Part shown: in pieces, positions 42,870-55,199 of the stretch
How the letters are laid out: each line of letters starts with the position of its first letter
How positions within the stretch are numbered: the stretch's first letter is position 1
Position numbers and translations under genes: made by a program
The notes under the pieces: model-generated
What the model was told of the DNA's origin: nothing
Seen by the model: the letters and a program-made list of their open reading frames with translations, nothing else
Databases searched by the model: none
Assembly (NCBI GenBank): GCA_029964075.1
Contig: CM057146.1
Location: 10,621,501-10,685,500 of the forward strand
DNA length: 64,000 nt
Direction: 5' to 3'
Origin: Patiria pectinifera
Taxonomy: Eukaryota > Echinodermata > Asteroidea > Valvatida > Asterinidae

Positions 42870-44070
42870 TAAGATAGATTGTCTCTGTTATTGTGCGGCG
42901 CTGATATTTGAAACTTGAAAGAATACTAGTTGCAATAGCTCACAATGTACCCGACAGGGGTTGAACTTTCTGTGCGCCACTTTTCGCACAGAACATCGTC
43001 CTTTCCAAATATCTTTACATTTTCTTGCCGTCCGCATTCTGAATGTACCATCAAATCCAGAAATGTGCCCGATTTGAGTAATAAATGCCTAAATATATAC
43101 CTAAATCACCTCTCGTAAATACTGATGGTCCCCATGCATGAGGCAAAACAGAAATCACGCTTCGGAATAAATGTATACACCAACATCCCCGACACTGGAA
43201 AGAAATGACGTATAGGGTGGGGGGGGGGGGCTATAAGTCAGTTGTTTTGAGAATGACAAAGTATCTTAGGTACTTCCAAATTCGAGTGCGGCCGTATCGT
43301 AAATTATAAGAACCACCAAAACGACTTTTTCTTCGACTGTGAATTAATGTTCTCTCCCCAGGGTGGGGGAGTGATTGTTTCCTCGTTCGCGTGTGCGACG
43401 CAAATCCTTGCCCTGTTTCCCCCGTCGCAGAGTTATAATGGAACCGTTCAATCTTCACTGGTAATCTCACGGTCGAAGGGCCCTCTGCGTAGCATTTCAA
43501 TTAAGGGTTGTTCATTCATTTTTGTCCGGTGGCAGATCCAATCATTTTCATACTTTGATTGATAACGGACAACTTGATTAAAACGATATCCTCGTGTCTC
43601 CATTTTGCGGCAGTTTCTGCATTTAGACTTACGATTTCCCCTTCTCACCAGCTATATCTACGTTTGTAATCTCGAGAATAAATTGAACCATAAGTTGTAA
43701 AAGTAGAACTTGTGTGGATAGTTATCCTCTCACTCTGTCACACTACTCATTCCAATGATCCTTCTTTTCGTCATCCCGTATAGATATCCGCCCAGGGGGT
43801 TGAGTTATTAGGCGCCGCTGTCACGATTTCACCAAGAAAACAGAAAATCTGAGATGACAAGAGCCATCTGTCCGTATTTGGTTAATTGAGGAGCAGGGCA
43901 CCTTACTTGCTTTAATAGAGGGTACTAAAATAGTGCATGGGACAGCTTGTTCAAAAGATATTCATAAACACCCAAGACAGTATTCCTTTTGGTCGATGGC
44001 CCGTCACGTGGGTGGTTTTAAACGGTTGATAAAACACCGACTGCGTGGTTGTAGACACTTTTTTTTCCCT
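42870..44070. other. Noncoding stretch
   Basis: 43231-43650 is open on the minus strand in overlapping frames, without splice support. No gene call. Confidence 0.3.
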
Positions 44071-44071
44071 G

Positions 44072-44207
44072 TGTAGCGTGAATTTAGGACTCTATGGTAT
44101 TGCGCATGCCATAAGTGATATTAGAGTGACCGGTCAGGTGAGGGTTTTACCAATAATAGGGTAAAGGAGTCCGATTTTCATAGGAGTCTGATTTTCATTA
44201 TGACACC
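44072..44207. mobile_element. Tc1/mariner-like MITE, copy 2
   Basis: Matches the 27265 element over GTGTAGCGTGAATTTAGG, ACCGGTCAGGTGAGGG and GAGTCCGATTTTCATA. The ends are eroded. Confidence 0.6.
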
Positions 44208-44209
44208 GT

Positions 44210-47200
44210 TGCTGCGTTCTGCGCCACATCGCGCAGTATACGCATCGTGCGCGGCGATCTCCATATAAGGAGATTGTTAGTACTATTCGCGCGAGGCACA
44301 TACCAGAAACATAGCCAGAGGGATGTTGCACAAAACTTGAAGCAGAATAGTTTAACAAATTCGTTGCAAATTTATAATTTTTAATTTGTTTTGACGTTTT
44401 GACTGGTACTAAACAAGTAGGGCCTATATATAGGCCTACGTTTAAAACCGGCTAGCTGCCTGGTCGCTGATAATGGGACGTAACGTACTTGTTTAAAACC
44501 GGCCAAGCACATAGTTATTCCCTTAGTAATAAATTCGACGGAACCGAAAGGATAACTTGACGTTTAGATAGATGTTTTCCGATTTTTTTTTTACAATTTT
44601 ACAAAAACTGCATAGGCCTACGAAAAGACTTGGTGGTCTCAAGAAATGTTATGCGATTGGTGTTTCGGTTACAGCTCAAGTTGCCTCTGAGGAAGATTCT
44701 GCTATAGGTTGGAAACGTCGGCTCCTCAAACGTCTATGATTTGTATATAGTTTCAGGTAACCCTAACCTAATTAGAAGTTTGCAGCTGTCTTTAATATAA
44801 TTGACAGCTTTAGCGTATGGGAAGCACCCATACATGGCGCACAGTTGGGCTATTTTGTCGACTCATCTTCTCGTCAACGTTACTTTACAAAGACAGGTAT
44901 ATTTTATTAATTTTCTTTGTAAAAAAAACACCTTTATCGTATGTCCATCGTATGTAATGAGATATAATGATATTGCAAATATACGTTGTAAATGAGATAT
45001 GACAAATATAATATTTTCCCGCCTACGCATGATTATTCCTTGGTATACCATTATCTTGTTTGCTTTGGCAATATTAAGGTATTGTCGAAATTTTATACTC
45101 GCCTGCTCTTGGCCTGTACGCAAATGAAAAAAAAAACTTCAAAGTTTGCAGAGTGTATATCAGAACCGACTGATAATCAAGCTCACGTATCACGGTGGTA
45201 ATGAATACGACCAAACACACAAATGCGGCGGGTTGCGTTTAACTAGATACACGTCACTATCTGATTACCGTGAAAATTGCATAAAATTGGCCTCAATAAT
45301 CAACAAAAGAGAGTGCCGACAGTCTTTCAATTAGGCATATAGCCTACAATATATTGTTACATATTTGTTTTTATTTTTACTTTACAGCAATATGCGTTAT
45401 TTTTAATACAGATCTGTTAGTCGTATATTATTTCCTCTTAATAAATTGACATATTTTTCCCGGTGTCCAAAACCGTCCTTGGCCTAAAGGTAACGATTAA
45501 ATGCCAATAACTTATGAATTATGTACATTGTACACGACAAGCTATCATGAAAATACTTGTCATTGTGGAAAGCGTTCGGATCTTTATTTTATTCATGATC
45601 ATTGTTTTAACCGCGTATACTTTGCAATGCCGCATTCTTGAATTAAGTACATGAAAGTTTAATGGCAGTATGCGATATAACGTTAATTAATGGTCGTCAG
45701 TGTAATTTGGTGTTACGTAACAAATCTTAATAATGTAAACAGATTTTCAACATGCTCTGTTTTACAAGAGGAGCATCGGTTTTTGTTTTAATATCGCGAT
45801 TCCTTTAATACTGAAAATAAAATAATAGCAAAATCTCAATAGGTTCCGATCGTGTGACGTCAGTTTACCACGTGACCATCCGGTTTCCCTGCGAGGCTGC
45901 GATCGGCCACCACTGTATGGCAGTAGGCGAGTGGTAAGCAACCACGCCGTGCGTTGTAAACTAGAACAAGGGATTATTTTCACGTAAAATAACCGCAAAT
46001 TCTTTATCAAAATAATGGCATAATGGTCTCTTGTGCCGTGTACACGGTTGATGATCGTGCCGACCCAGCACTGGGTTGTGTTTTTTCAGTTTGTGCCATC
46101 CAGCTTCGAAGACTTGCCTACTATGCGCGTGGCGTTATACAATCTTTGCCTACTACAATGGCGACGCTGACATTCTGGGACCCGGGATAGAAGGTGCCCG
46201 CTGAATGGTCAGAATCTTGGGGTCAAGACGTAGTCTTGTTAAATTTGCATAAATCGGCGAAACTACGCGAGTATCATATTAATAGATGCTTGTGTGCAAG
46301 CGGCTATTCCATACACTATGTTTCATGAAGTCAAATCCAATAACAGACGAGTGTAACCCGTACAAATACACTTTCTACACGTACTAACCTAATTAAAATA
46401 TACTACTATAAACAATCTGAAAACAAAAAATAAAATAAATACACATTTAACAGACGAGGAATCATACATGTTATTTTTTTTCTCGGAAAGAAATGCTTAT
46501 CAGAGCACGAATAACGATCATAACACGGCAATCGCCATCTAACAATCAACCACTTTGTACATGATTGCATGTGGCGCGTGTCGAATGGGTTGTACAGAGC
46601 AGAAGACGGGGGCAATATTAGTTAAAATAATTGCCAATCTATATGTTGATTCGTTCAGCACCTGTGCCTTGCGTGTCTCCTTCTAAAAGTACCGTGACAT
46701 TATATGGTGGCACTGCAATTAGCTCGAAAACACCGGATTAAACCATGGCATACGCAGACATAATAGTCTAGTTCATATACTTGCATGTAAATAAACGAAA
46801 TGCATAGCGCGTGGGCGGGGCCAGGATTTCATATGCATGTTATTAGGGAGGGGCGAAAAGCCGTTCTTTTCAATAGCGTGTACAATGTTTTCCATCATTC
46901 TGAAAGCTTTGTAATGTCATTTTCCCCCATATATTTTTAAAAAATCTCTTTTGTATTGTGGGATCACATGCCTTGAGCCTATATAAGGATGTCTTAGTAA
47001 ACGTAGTTTAAATTATGTTAGAACATTTTTTTTTTGCAAATGATTGTTAATTTTAACTTACTTTTTAGTTTAATCTGTTGTTTTGCTTGGAATGTTTGTG
47101 ATGTGTATATTTTTTGACGAAACCATGCATGTACTTTCCGTGTAGTTCAATGTTAAGCTGTGGCAGGAACTTTTACATGTCACTTGATGGTCTGTCTGTC

Positions 47201-47576
47201 TGTCCCGAAAATTGACCAAAAATATCATGGTGTTCCATATGTGCCATCGGCGTCGCATTTTTCGGCGTCGCATTTTTCAGCTCTGGCAGGGATCATTTTC
47301 ATCGATGTCGTGCAAGACTTTCATGCAAGACATCTTGCAACACGGCCAGAGCTTGTTGTGCATGTGCACTCGGCACTTGTTTTATACAGAGCATATCGTT
47401 GTGATGCCACAGTCATCCTGTGTAAATGTAGTTAAATATAAATACGTGTAGTAATTTTAACAATGTATTATCCTAGTTTAAACGACTCCGTCAAATTCAT
47501 TGCGAGGATAATGTATTGGTATATATACGGTGGCGTGTACTATATTGCCACTGAATGTATAAAATGCGTGGGTTCA
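44210..47576. other. Long stretch without a supported gene
   Basis: AT-rich, with a more CpG-rich, promoter-like interval at about 45840-46210. An ATG in GCAACG-type context at 46159 gives only a 10-codon reading. No exons with matched splice signals were found. Confidence 0.35.
45855..45874. promoter_or_regulatory. CRE plus E-box pair
   Basis: TGACGTCA (45855-45862), a perfect cAMP-response element, lies 6 bp from CACGTG (45869-45874). The interval is CpG-rich and may be a promoter. No transcription start was identified. Confidence 0.35.
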
Positions 47577-48109
47577 TTAAAGGGAATGTACATTATTGGC
47601 TTTTGCTGTAATTTTCAGAAATGAACTATTTGAGGGGTTAGTATAATAGATCAAATATTGTTTAACTGACATGTTTGATGTTTTTTGTTCGAAAATGCTT
47701 GAAAAACCAAGAAAAACAAAAATGTTTTAAGTAGTCTGGTTCCCTGACTCCACTAAAGATAAAATGGATCAATTTATAGTTGTCGGAAAATTGTAAGGTA
47801 ACGGAACCAGTCTAGCTGGCCTGCATCCGTTCATGAACATGTAACCAATAGCAAACAAAATTTGGACTGAAAAAAAAATGTAAATTTGGAGCAGTAGTCG
47901 AAAAATAGTTAGGTTTTTCCAACGGTGGTCGGCCGACCACCGTTGGAAATGTATACAAAAATACGTTTTCTTGAAAATGACTTGATACCAGTTGTTATAA
48001 TTTTACAGGATGTTTCAGACTGTCACTTACCAACATCCTAGTAAGGTATTTCGTAAAAACTTGGTAGTTTTATTTTTCGATGTTTGCAAATGTTGTATAT
48101 TCCCTTTAA
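47577..48109. mobile_element. TTAA-bordered MITE, copy C
   Basis: A 533-bp element in reverse orientation to copies A and B, starting TTAAAGGGAATGTACATT and ending TTGTATATTCCCTTTAA. It is the best-preserved copy, with intact ends and palindrome. Confidence 0.8.
47916..47949. repeat. Perfect 34-bp palindrome in MITE copy C
   Basis: The left half TTTCCAACGGTGGTCGG and its exact inverse abut. Relative to 342-375 it differs at two positions that pair with each other (C and G exchanged). Confidence 0.95.
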
Positions 48110-48796
48110 AACCATTAGCCATCGCGTAATGAATGTTTACCAAGTATTTTATGTACGGGTTATAGTTTCACTTCAACAGAAACGAGCGTCTGCAGTGGCG
48201 GATTAAGGATTTCCCCACTAAGGCTTGCTTGTTGAAGTCCACGTTTTTAAGGGAGGGGGATAGCTGAGGCGTGGCGGTCAACTCAAATAATGATCAAAAG
48301 CACTGTATGTGCAATACTTGAAGAAATTATGATTTATTTTCCCATTCCGTAAATAAATCAAACAAAATAGATTCTGCTAGAATCGAAACGTTAGGCCGTC
48401 TAATTTTGTAAAATTTGTATATATTTCAGGCCAATCCCCCAGTCAGCATGCAGTTTGCAGAAGTTTTATTCATTTCATTATTATGTTAAATAAGATTAGT
48501 CGATCGGAGGGGAGGGGTGGTTAGCCACACCAACCGCCACTTGGATCCGTCCTCGTTCAGTATGATTTTTTTTCACATATTTATTGCGTACACATCTGAC
48601 CGATCATGTGGAGTCGGGGAAGTAAAGTTGCAAAGTTTTGAGATATTAAAAGCAATACCAATATTGCTACATTATTTTGTCTATATCGACATAAACCTAA
48701 GGGCAAGTACAGTCGCGTCTTATATTTTTTTGTCCCAAGAAATGACGAATTTGTTTTTTTTTTGGGGGGGGTTCCACCTGATTGTCTGCCGAACTA
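48110..48796. other. Noncoding stretch
   Basis: A solitary CAGTGGCGGATTAAGG terminus lies near 48194 (hAT-like). No gene seen. Confidence 0.35.
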
Positions 48797-49278
48797 CAGC
48801 CTGTCTCAAAAAAAATGGTACAATCAGAAAAAAAATTGGTTAAATATGAAATTTCAAAATAAGTCATTCTTACTTGGCATAATATTAAAGAACAAAGACT
48901 GGGCTTTCCAATAGTGTTTGTTTGAACTTATTTGCTTCTGTCAATTCAGAGATATAATCAATTTAGTGCGATACACCAAAATCGATTTTGTGCCCCTTTT
49001 ATGCATGGGCAGAGTTGTTTCGAGTACTGTGCCATGCTGTCTTGAAGCTCACAAAAGATTGCAACTTGGCAAAAGAAACAAACTCGATTTTTGTGTTCCG
49101 CAGTAAACTGGAGTTATCTCTGGATTGACAAAAGCAAATGAGATGAAACAAAAAGTATTGGAAAGCCTGTTTTTTTTTTCTTTAATGTGATGCTCAAAAC
49201 GATTTACTTTATATGTTGAGATTTAATATTGAAAAAAAAAATCGTTTTCGATTGTACCATTTTTTTTTAGACGGGCTG
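48797..49278. mobile_element. Tc1/mariner-like MITE
   Basis: A 482-bp element with roughly 30-bp termini: CAGCCTGTCTCAAAAAAAAT and the inverse of CAGCCCGTCTAAAAAAAAAT, both running into GGTACAATC. It is flanked by TA on each side. No transposase ORF; the short plus ORF entering it is spurious. Confidence 0.8.
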
Positions 49279-51176
49279 TAATGCAAGGTTATTTCGGATT
49301 AGGGGGAAATACATGTCATTCTCTCCGGTTAAAAAAAGGTTTACAATCAGAAATTCCCATCATAATGATGTCCAATTAGGCCTACAAGTAGGGCCTAAGG
49401 CCTACATAATATCGTCAATATGTGCCATAAAGTGGATTTTGAGAACAGCATTTTCTTTATTGTGTAAACGGTTTGTCAGCTACAATGTATATGACATCGA
49501 TAATTTACACGGTGGTCTTATAAATAGATATCTCATCAGAAAGAATTAATAATAATGTATGATGATTTATTTCAGAAAAAAAATTAATGAAAAGTTAATA
49601 GCTTTGACAAATTGAACTGCGTGCTTCTATCAGTGAAACGCTGACCGGGCGATTGGAAACATTAAACCGCCTAATTATGTGAGGCGGTCTGGCAAAATGA
49701 GACATAACTGATGCGCACCGGCCGTAGTGGAGAATTTTTCCCCTTCAACCCCCCCCCCCCAAAAATGGGGGTGTTTTTTTTTTTCGATTTTCAGATTGTT
49801 GATTTCGCAATCTTTGATATGTCTAGCATAATATTCGAAAAAGAAATAGTGTACAAATCGTGGCGTAAAAAAAGTGTTTTTAAGGAAACACAATTGGCAT
49901 ATTTCATTTTCATGACTACAAAACAATCAAACTTTAAAGGGCTTTTTCTCAATATTTAATTTTAGTTTTTGACAAGTCGACAAATGCGAAATTTGAATAG
50001 TGAATGGAATGTCTGATTGAAGTGCAACAAACAGTATTGTATGGAGAATTGTATTCTCTTCCCTAATACCTGCAAACCCTAATTTCGACCTGTGCCCAGT
50101 TCGGTCTCATTGCCTCATTAGGTTTTTGTCTCATAGAGACATGTTTGTTTTTCTATGAGTTATGCTGTCCGAACGGAAGGAAACATTACGTCACCGCTTT
50201 CAACTAACAGTGCAGACGAACCACAATTTTCGTGCGCCTGAACACTTTTAGTCCATAGATGTGCAATGCCAGGTTCACACATTCCCGACTTTTAAAGGCG
50301 AATCGCCAAGAATAGCACTTCTTGAGTAAATCGTGGATGGTTCTTGGCTGCCTCGGGATGATTCTGTTAATTCTGTCGGTGAAATATATCGTAAAAGATC
50401 GGGAGGCTCCCCGACAAATTTGTTCAAAATTGTCGGGTGCTTCGGAAACCAATTTTAATTCTTGGTTTATTTCTGGTTATTCACAACAAATTCGGGAATC
50501 TATCATCAGACGTTTCCAGAGTACTAGTTCGGTGAACATCATAGGGCCTACATGGATATTAGACGTATACCAATTACCTCTTCAAATTGGTTTAGTCCTG
50601 CAGAAAATAGGATTATATACACCACAGTGGCGCACCAAACCAGTGGCGGAGATTTCTTGTTACAGGTGGGGGGGATGATTTTTGAAAGGCCATCCTTGTG
50701 TGGAACGCGACACGGCACGGGGTCCAAGAAACCGCTTAAGGGCCCCCTGGTGGGTTGCAGGCGCAAAGCCCTTGCTAGGGGTTGAGGTAAACCCCAACCC
50801 CCCTTGGAGCCCCTGGGGTTTACACAATTTTAGGTGCAAAATGGTGTCAAAATTCAACCTTTTCTTGAGCTTGAATTGCAATAAATGACAATAATTAACA
50901 CCTTCAAGCATTAACAAATACAAAAGATCTTCAAAACTAAAATGTCTCATCCAATGTATTTGGAAGTGTAGGCCTATTATCTTTGCACAATGGAGCTCTG
51001 GTCACCTAGCAACACAAATAATGCCTATGCATTATTTTAAGTATAATTATTTACAAAATAATTAATGCAAAATAATGCCTAGATGCATTTTGGTAAGGTA
51101 TGATTAGAATGTGATTTGGTCTACACTCTACAAAAACTATGAAAACATATGGTGGACAATGATGTATACCTGACGA
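49279..51176. other. No supported gene; possible signal-anchor ORF
   Basis: From ATG 50337 a plus frame reads a hydrophobic segment (VLGCLGMILLILSV) then a basic stalk, like the start of a type II membrane protein. It ends in repeat DNA at 50630-50678, and the opposite strand is also open. 50640-50830 carries hAT-like CAGTGGCGGAGATTTC and GC-rich CCGCTTAAGGGCCCC sequence. Confidence 0.25.
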
Positions 51177-52149
51177 CAGTAGCGTAGCCACGAATTTTTC
51201 AGGGGCGCTGGGGGGGCTGGAACATTTCATTGGGGGGCGTCATGTAGGGGTGTCAATCGCTTCTCAAAAGTGGGGGGGGGGACATACCTTGATCAGAACT
51301 GATGCGAGCGCGAAGCGCGAAGCCCTTACGGCGTGGGGGTTCGGGGACCGCTTAAGGGCCCCGAAAAAAATTGGATTCTACATGTTCTGTGCTGTGATCT
51401 GAAGCAATTTCTTACCACTTTCCTCCATGCTTTAACTAATATTTTCTTAGCAAAAGATAATTATCTGAACATCGTTTTTGAGGTTGGAGTCATTGAATCA
51501 GCTATCGGTATTCTGAGCTATAGGCGTGGGGTTCGGGGCCCGCTTAAGGGCCCCGAAAAAAATTGGATTCTCGATGCTCTGTGGTGTGATCTGAGGCAAT
51601 TTCTTACCACCTTAACCAATAATTATCTTAGCACAAAAGATAATAATTTAAAGATAATTTTCGAGGTTTTCTCAGCTAAAGGCATAAGAAAAATTGTGAA
51701 CATTGTTTTCGAGGTTGGAGTCATTGAATCAGCTACCAGAATCCTGAGCTATAGGCGTGGGGTTCGGGGCCCGCTTAAGGGCCCCGAAAAATTTTGTATT
51801 CTAAATGCTCTGTGGTGCTATCTGAGGCAATTTCTGACCACTTTAACCAATATTTTCTAAGCAAAAGATACATTGTAGTACATAATAGGGCCCTGTAAAT
51901 GAGACACGAGTTCAAAAATCTGGGGGGGGGGGGCATTTGATATTGTGTCCCCCACCCTTCAAAAAGGGGGGGGGGAACCACTCTCCCTGTCCCCCCAGGA
52001 TTGACGCCCATGGCGTCATGTAGATCAATGATAATTTTTTTAGAAACTCAAAATCTCAGTTGGGGGGGGGGGGACGACTGGGGGAGAGGCGACAAGGTTT
52101 CATGGGGGGGGGGGGCTGTTGCACCCCAACGCCCGTGGCTACGCCACTG
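51177..52149. mobile_element. hAT-like composite element
   Basis: The left terminus CAGTAGCGTAGCCACG and the right terminus CGTGGCTACGCCACTG are inverted repeats. Flanking bases do not duplicate. A second right terminus at 52577 follows a duplicate of 52021-52149 (52451-52577), so the right end was copied. The interior is a tandem array. Confidence 0.6.
51331..51880. repeat. Three tandem units of about 190-230 bp
   Basis: Units begin at about 51331, 51524 and 51755 with GCGTGGGGTTCGGGGCCCGC, continuing CTTAAGGGCCCCGAAAA. One frame stays open for 175 codons through all three, even though the first spacing (193 bp) is not a multiple of three. A one-base run difference restores frame. No domain is recognised, and I regard it as noncoding. 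Confidence 0.8.
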
Positions 52150-52450
52150 ATTTCAAGGAAGTTTAATTGGTCTATTATTATTATTATTTAGCTTATATGA
52201 ATGGAGGAAAAAGTTTGTGCGTGGCCGATTCGCATGATATCGCTGACTGAAACTGTGTGACCCACGGACCACCTGTCTATAATACGTGTTCCGTGGTGTG
52301 AGCGAGCAGTGCAGTGGGTGTTAATACGCATTCTAGATTATCATTATGCGCTATATCACGCCGGTTGTCAGCTTACTGGTCCGCGGTCGCCGGTCGAAGG
52401 GTTGTTTCTCAGTGGTCATCATGTGGATCATTCGCGACTATTTATATTTA

Positions 52451-52577
52451 GATCAATGATAATTTTTTTAGAAACTCAAAATCTCAGTGGGGGAGGGGGG
52501 CGACTGGGGGGCGACAAGGTTTCATGGGGGGCGGTCGCCCCCAAAGCCCCCCCCCCATCCCGGTGGCTACGCCACTG
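52451..52577. repeat. Duplicate of the 52021-52149 element end
   Basis: TAGATCAATGATAATTTTTT and CGACAAGGTTTCATGGGG occur in both, each followed by G runs and GTGGCTACGCCACTG. Confidence 0.8.
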
Positions 52578-52639
52578 CATGTATGAGAGAGTTGTTGCGG
52601 CGGTCCTGTTTATAATTCCTCTGCTAATGAATACATGTA

Positions 52640-52759
52640 CATAAAATGGTGCGGCTTATACGATGGTGCGGCTTATACGCTGTGGCCTGAATCTTATTCT
52701 GAAGTTTTTGGAGCGCTGCGGCTTATACACAGGGCGGCTTATATTCCGAAAATTACGGT
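52640..52759. mobile_element. Fragment with GCGGCTTATA repeats
   Basis: GTGCGGCTTATACG twice, GCTGCGGCTTATACAC, then GGCGGCTTATATTCCG and AAAATTACGGTAA. This looks like the end of a DNA transposon with TATAAGCCGC motifs. The other end is not found. Confidence 0.5.
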
Positions 52760-53823
52760 AAGCGAACGACACTTGCACTTGCTGGGCTGCGTGGTGCTGG
52801 CCTGTCAAGGGGTATTGGCAAGTTACGGACCCTGCCCAAATTAGTACGCCTGCCTTTAAAAAGTGGGGGGGATGATTACATTGGTCATCCCCCCCTGGTC
52901 AAAAGGTGGGGGGATATATCCCCCCATCCCCCCCGGGATCTCCGCCCATGAGCAAAGATGCAACAGTTTATACTTATAGCCAGGTAAACACAAAGGCTGC
53001 ATGGTACATTTTTAGCAACACGAACAATGTAGAAATGTATTCGAAATGTTCATGACAAAATCATTATACTCACGCCTTGGCCAGTTAAACAGTAGCGTCA
53101 TGTCGGGTCTATAATATTCTAAATCCCAAGCTGAGAAACGGCAGTGCTACAATGATGAGGCCAGACGAATGATGGAGCCGATATTATCTCTAACGCGGCA
53201 TGCAGGGTGGAACGTTCGCTACGCTGTCTACACTGCGCTACGGTGGTTGGACTACTACTCCCAGGGAGGGGTGGATAATAAAGTGTGAGCAGAGACTAGT
53301 GTATGCATTGTGTGTACGCACCAATCTAGCATAATGGTCGATGGGGAGGAGGCAGCAAAGCGCGGCTCATTGCGATGGTAACGGATCTGCACCTCGCGCG
53401 GTGATGCGTTGCTCTGGAGATTATCCCGGCGGCCGTTTTATGTGTGATTCTTTTCTACATTGCCTGATTGACTGCAGGTGGTCGTTTTCTATCGCAGTTG
53501 TTACTGAGTAAATCACAATCATAATCAAATAACAAGACTGATCATCGATCAGTAATAGGAATGGTCAGTGACAAAGGAAAACTTTGTCAGCCTAGTCAGC
53601 TTGTCAATATTTTGCCTGGAGAACGTGGATATGGACAACGTGGATGATGACTGGCCAAACGACTCAAGTATTTTGGGGGTATTATACTTATTACATACGT
53701 AAAAGTTTCTCTTACCTTCCCGAAGATCTAAGTCAGGAGCGGAATTTTTCAAAGAGACTTGTATGTTTTTTTATGCATGGTGTAAAAATATACTTTGCTT
53801 TCTTTCTTGTGTTTCTATTTCAG
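52760..53823 (+). promoter_or_regulatory. Possible promoter / 5' leader region
   Basis: 53150-53460 is CpG-rich compared with the flanks (GCGATGGTAACGG, CACCTCGCGCGGTGATGCG), and CTGCAG|GTGGTC near 53480 could be a donor. A strong acceptor, CTTTCTTGTGTTTCTATTTC then AG, ends at 53823. Together they suggest a 5' UTR intron of a plus-strand gene. The transcription start is not determined. Confidence 0.3.
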
Positions 53824-54161
53824 GGGCAATTGAGTTCTGGGAACAGTCGTTGCATCATTAAGAGAGTTCCACTTGCCCGAATGGATAAACGGGGCGTAAC
53901 GTGAAGACCTCCCTGACATCCATATTTTCTCTCATCAACTCATGACTTGGTGGACATGAGATTGACGTCGGGGCCATGGGGTCCAACCTGGATATACTAC
54001 AAAACAAGGCTTTCACCGAAGGAGCTACAATCCCGGCCAAAATGGTTGGGACACTTCCTGGCCAGATGCCTGCCACGATCACCCCCCCCCCCCGCTCCCC
54101 CGGTCAATGTTGTTCTCTCCAGCTGATGGAGCACACACCGCGCAATGAGAGACAACATTGA
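53824..54161 (+). CDS. Possible first coding exon (ATG at 53976)
   Basis: Follows the acceptor ending at 53823. An in-frame TGA precedes the ATG at 53976, which sits in a near-optimal Kozak context (GGGGCCATGGGG). The peptide starts MGSNLDILQNKAFTEGATIP and continues AKMVGTLPGQMPATI. It then enters a C run and a hairpin repeat (54100-54160), where the frame becomes unreliable before a TGA. A donor is not clear. The first 152 nt would be 5' UTR. The family is not recognised. Confidence 0.3.
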
Positions 54162-55199
54162 ACGGGGCCGGGGGTTGGGGCCCACTGCGAGATTTGGCTA
54201 GGATCATTAGGTCATAATTTGACCTATTATACGGATCTGCTTGCAAAGAAGCTTGGATTCTAATAAGTGTACATCTGAAAAGGTGGTGCTTTGGATTAAA
54301 GTGGGGTCAAGGTTGAAATATAGATGGAGTCAAATATTCATGAAGATAACCGGCTGTCTTCTTCGTTGAGATGGCGTTGCTCATCCCATTATTAATGGAA
54401 TTCAAGAGATACATTAGCTGTCCGTTTTCGTGGATAAAACTGCTGCTTATCTTTTTGGTTGTACTTTATAAATATCGATCTTTATATTTATATTTACTTT
54501 ATGAGTATCGGGTAAACCTTCTCGTTAGTCTTGGTCGTGTGTAGGCCTACGTGATATAGCGTTTCCGTTTTTGGTTATTAACCAGAATCCCATTACAGGC
54601 GTGCAATAATCATGGCGCGCGCAGGGGGTCGGTTGGGGGAGCCCGTTGAAAAAAAGGGCATTTGAATGGAAAAAAGTAGTCTTTACGAAATGAAATATTG
54701 GGGGGGGGGGGGTTAAATACCCCCTTTCCCCCCGCTGGCTACGCCTATGCAAGAAACTGCCCGGCAATTCTGGGAGACTGTCCAAGATCGAGTGATGACC
54801 TGAGTTATGACTCGGAAACCGTGACGGTTGAGGCCGTGAGATCACGCGGGCGCAAATTGGTCTCGATTGCAACTGACAGAGAGTCGAGACCGACCGACTG
54901 TTCAATAATCATTGAAAACTCTTAACAGATTGCGTGTTATATCACCGACGGACAGTATTCTGGAAATAGGTGGAGTATTAAGGTAAGATTGTGTGATTCA
55001 ATGAAACTCAGTCGAAGTGCATAATGTTACCACTTTCTGTAGAGGGCGCTCGCGATATTTTGCAACTTCCCCAAACCAAGACTGGTGCCTAGAATAAAGG
55101 CATCAAGGTCCTCCGGAGTATGGCGTGTCAAACGTCGCAATATTCAATATTTTGCAATATATATGTTGGATGTTCAATATGTGTTTGGTTATCTTTTAC
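54162..55199 (+). other. Mixed: hAT fragment, possible exon sequence
   Basis: 54611-54750 is a G/C-run fragment ending CGCTGGCTACGCCTATG. 54770-54925 is open on plus with a protein-like reading (PRSSDDLSYDSETVTVEAV ... SIIIENS, then TAA) but no strong acceptor. CTTAACAG at about 54926 and AAG|GTAAGA at about 54979 bracket a mini-exon-like 54-nt open segment. Confidence 0.25.

Noticed and set aside
50322..50678. Type II membrane protein gene
   Set aside because: There is a hydrophobic stretch after ATG 50337, but the frame runs into repeat DNA, the antisense strand is open, and no donor is clear.
50643..52948. One 2.3-kb hAT element from CAGTGGCGGAGATTTC to GGATCTCCGCCCATG
   Set aside because: The termini only partly match, the flanking 8-mers differ, and smaller elements lie inside; not demonstrable.
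54525..54905. 126-codon minus-strand ORF
   Set aside because: It crosses a G/C-run transposon fragment and lies antisense to a more protein-like plus reading.
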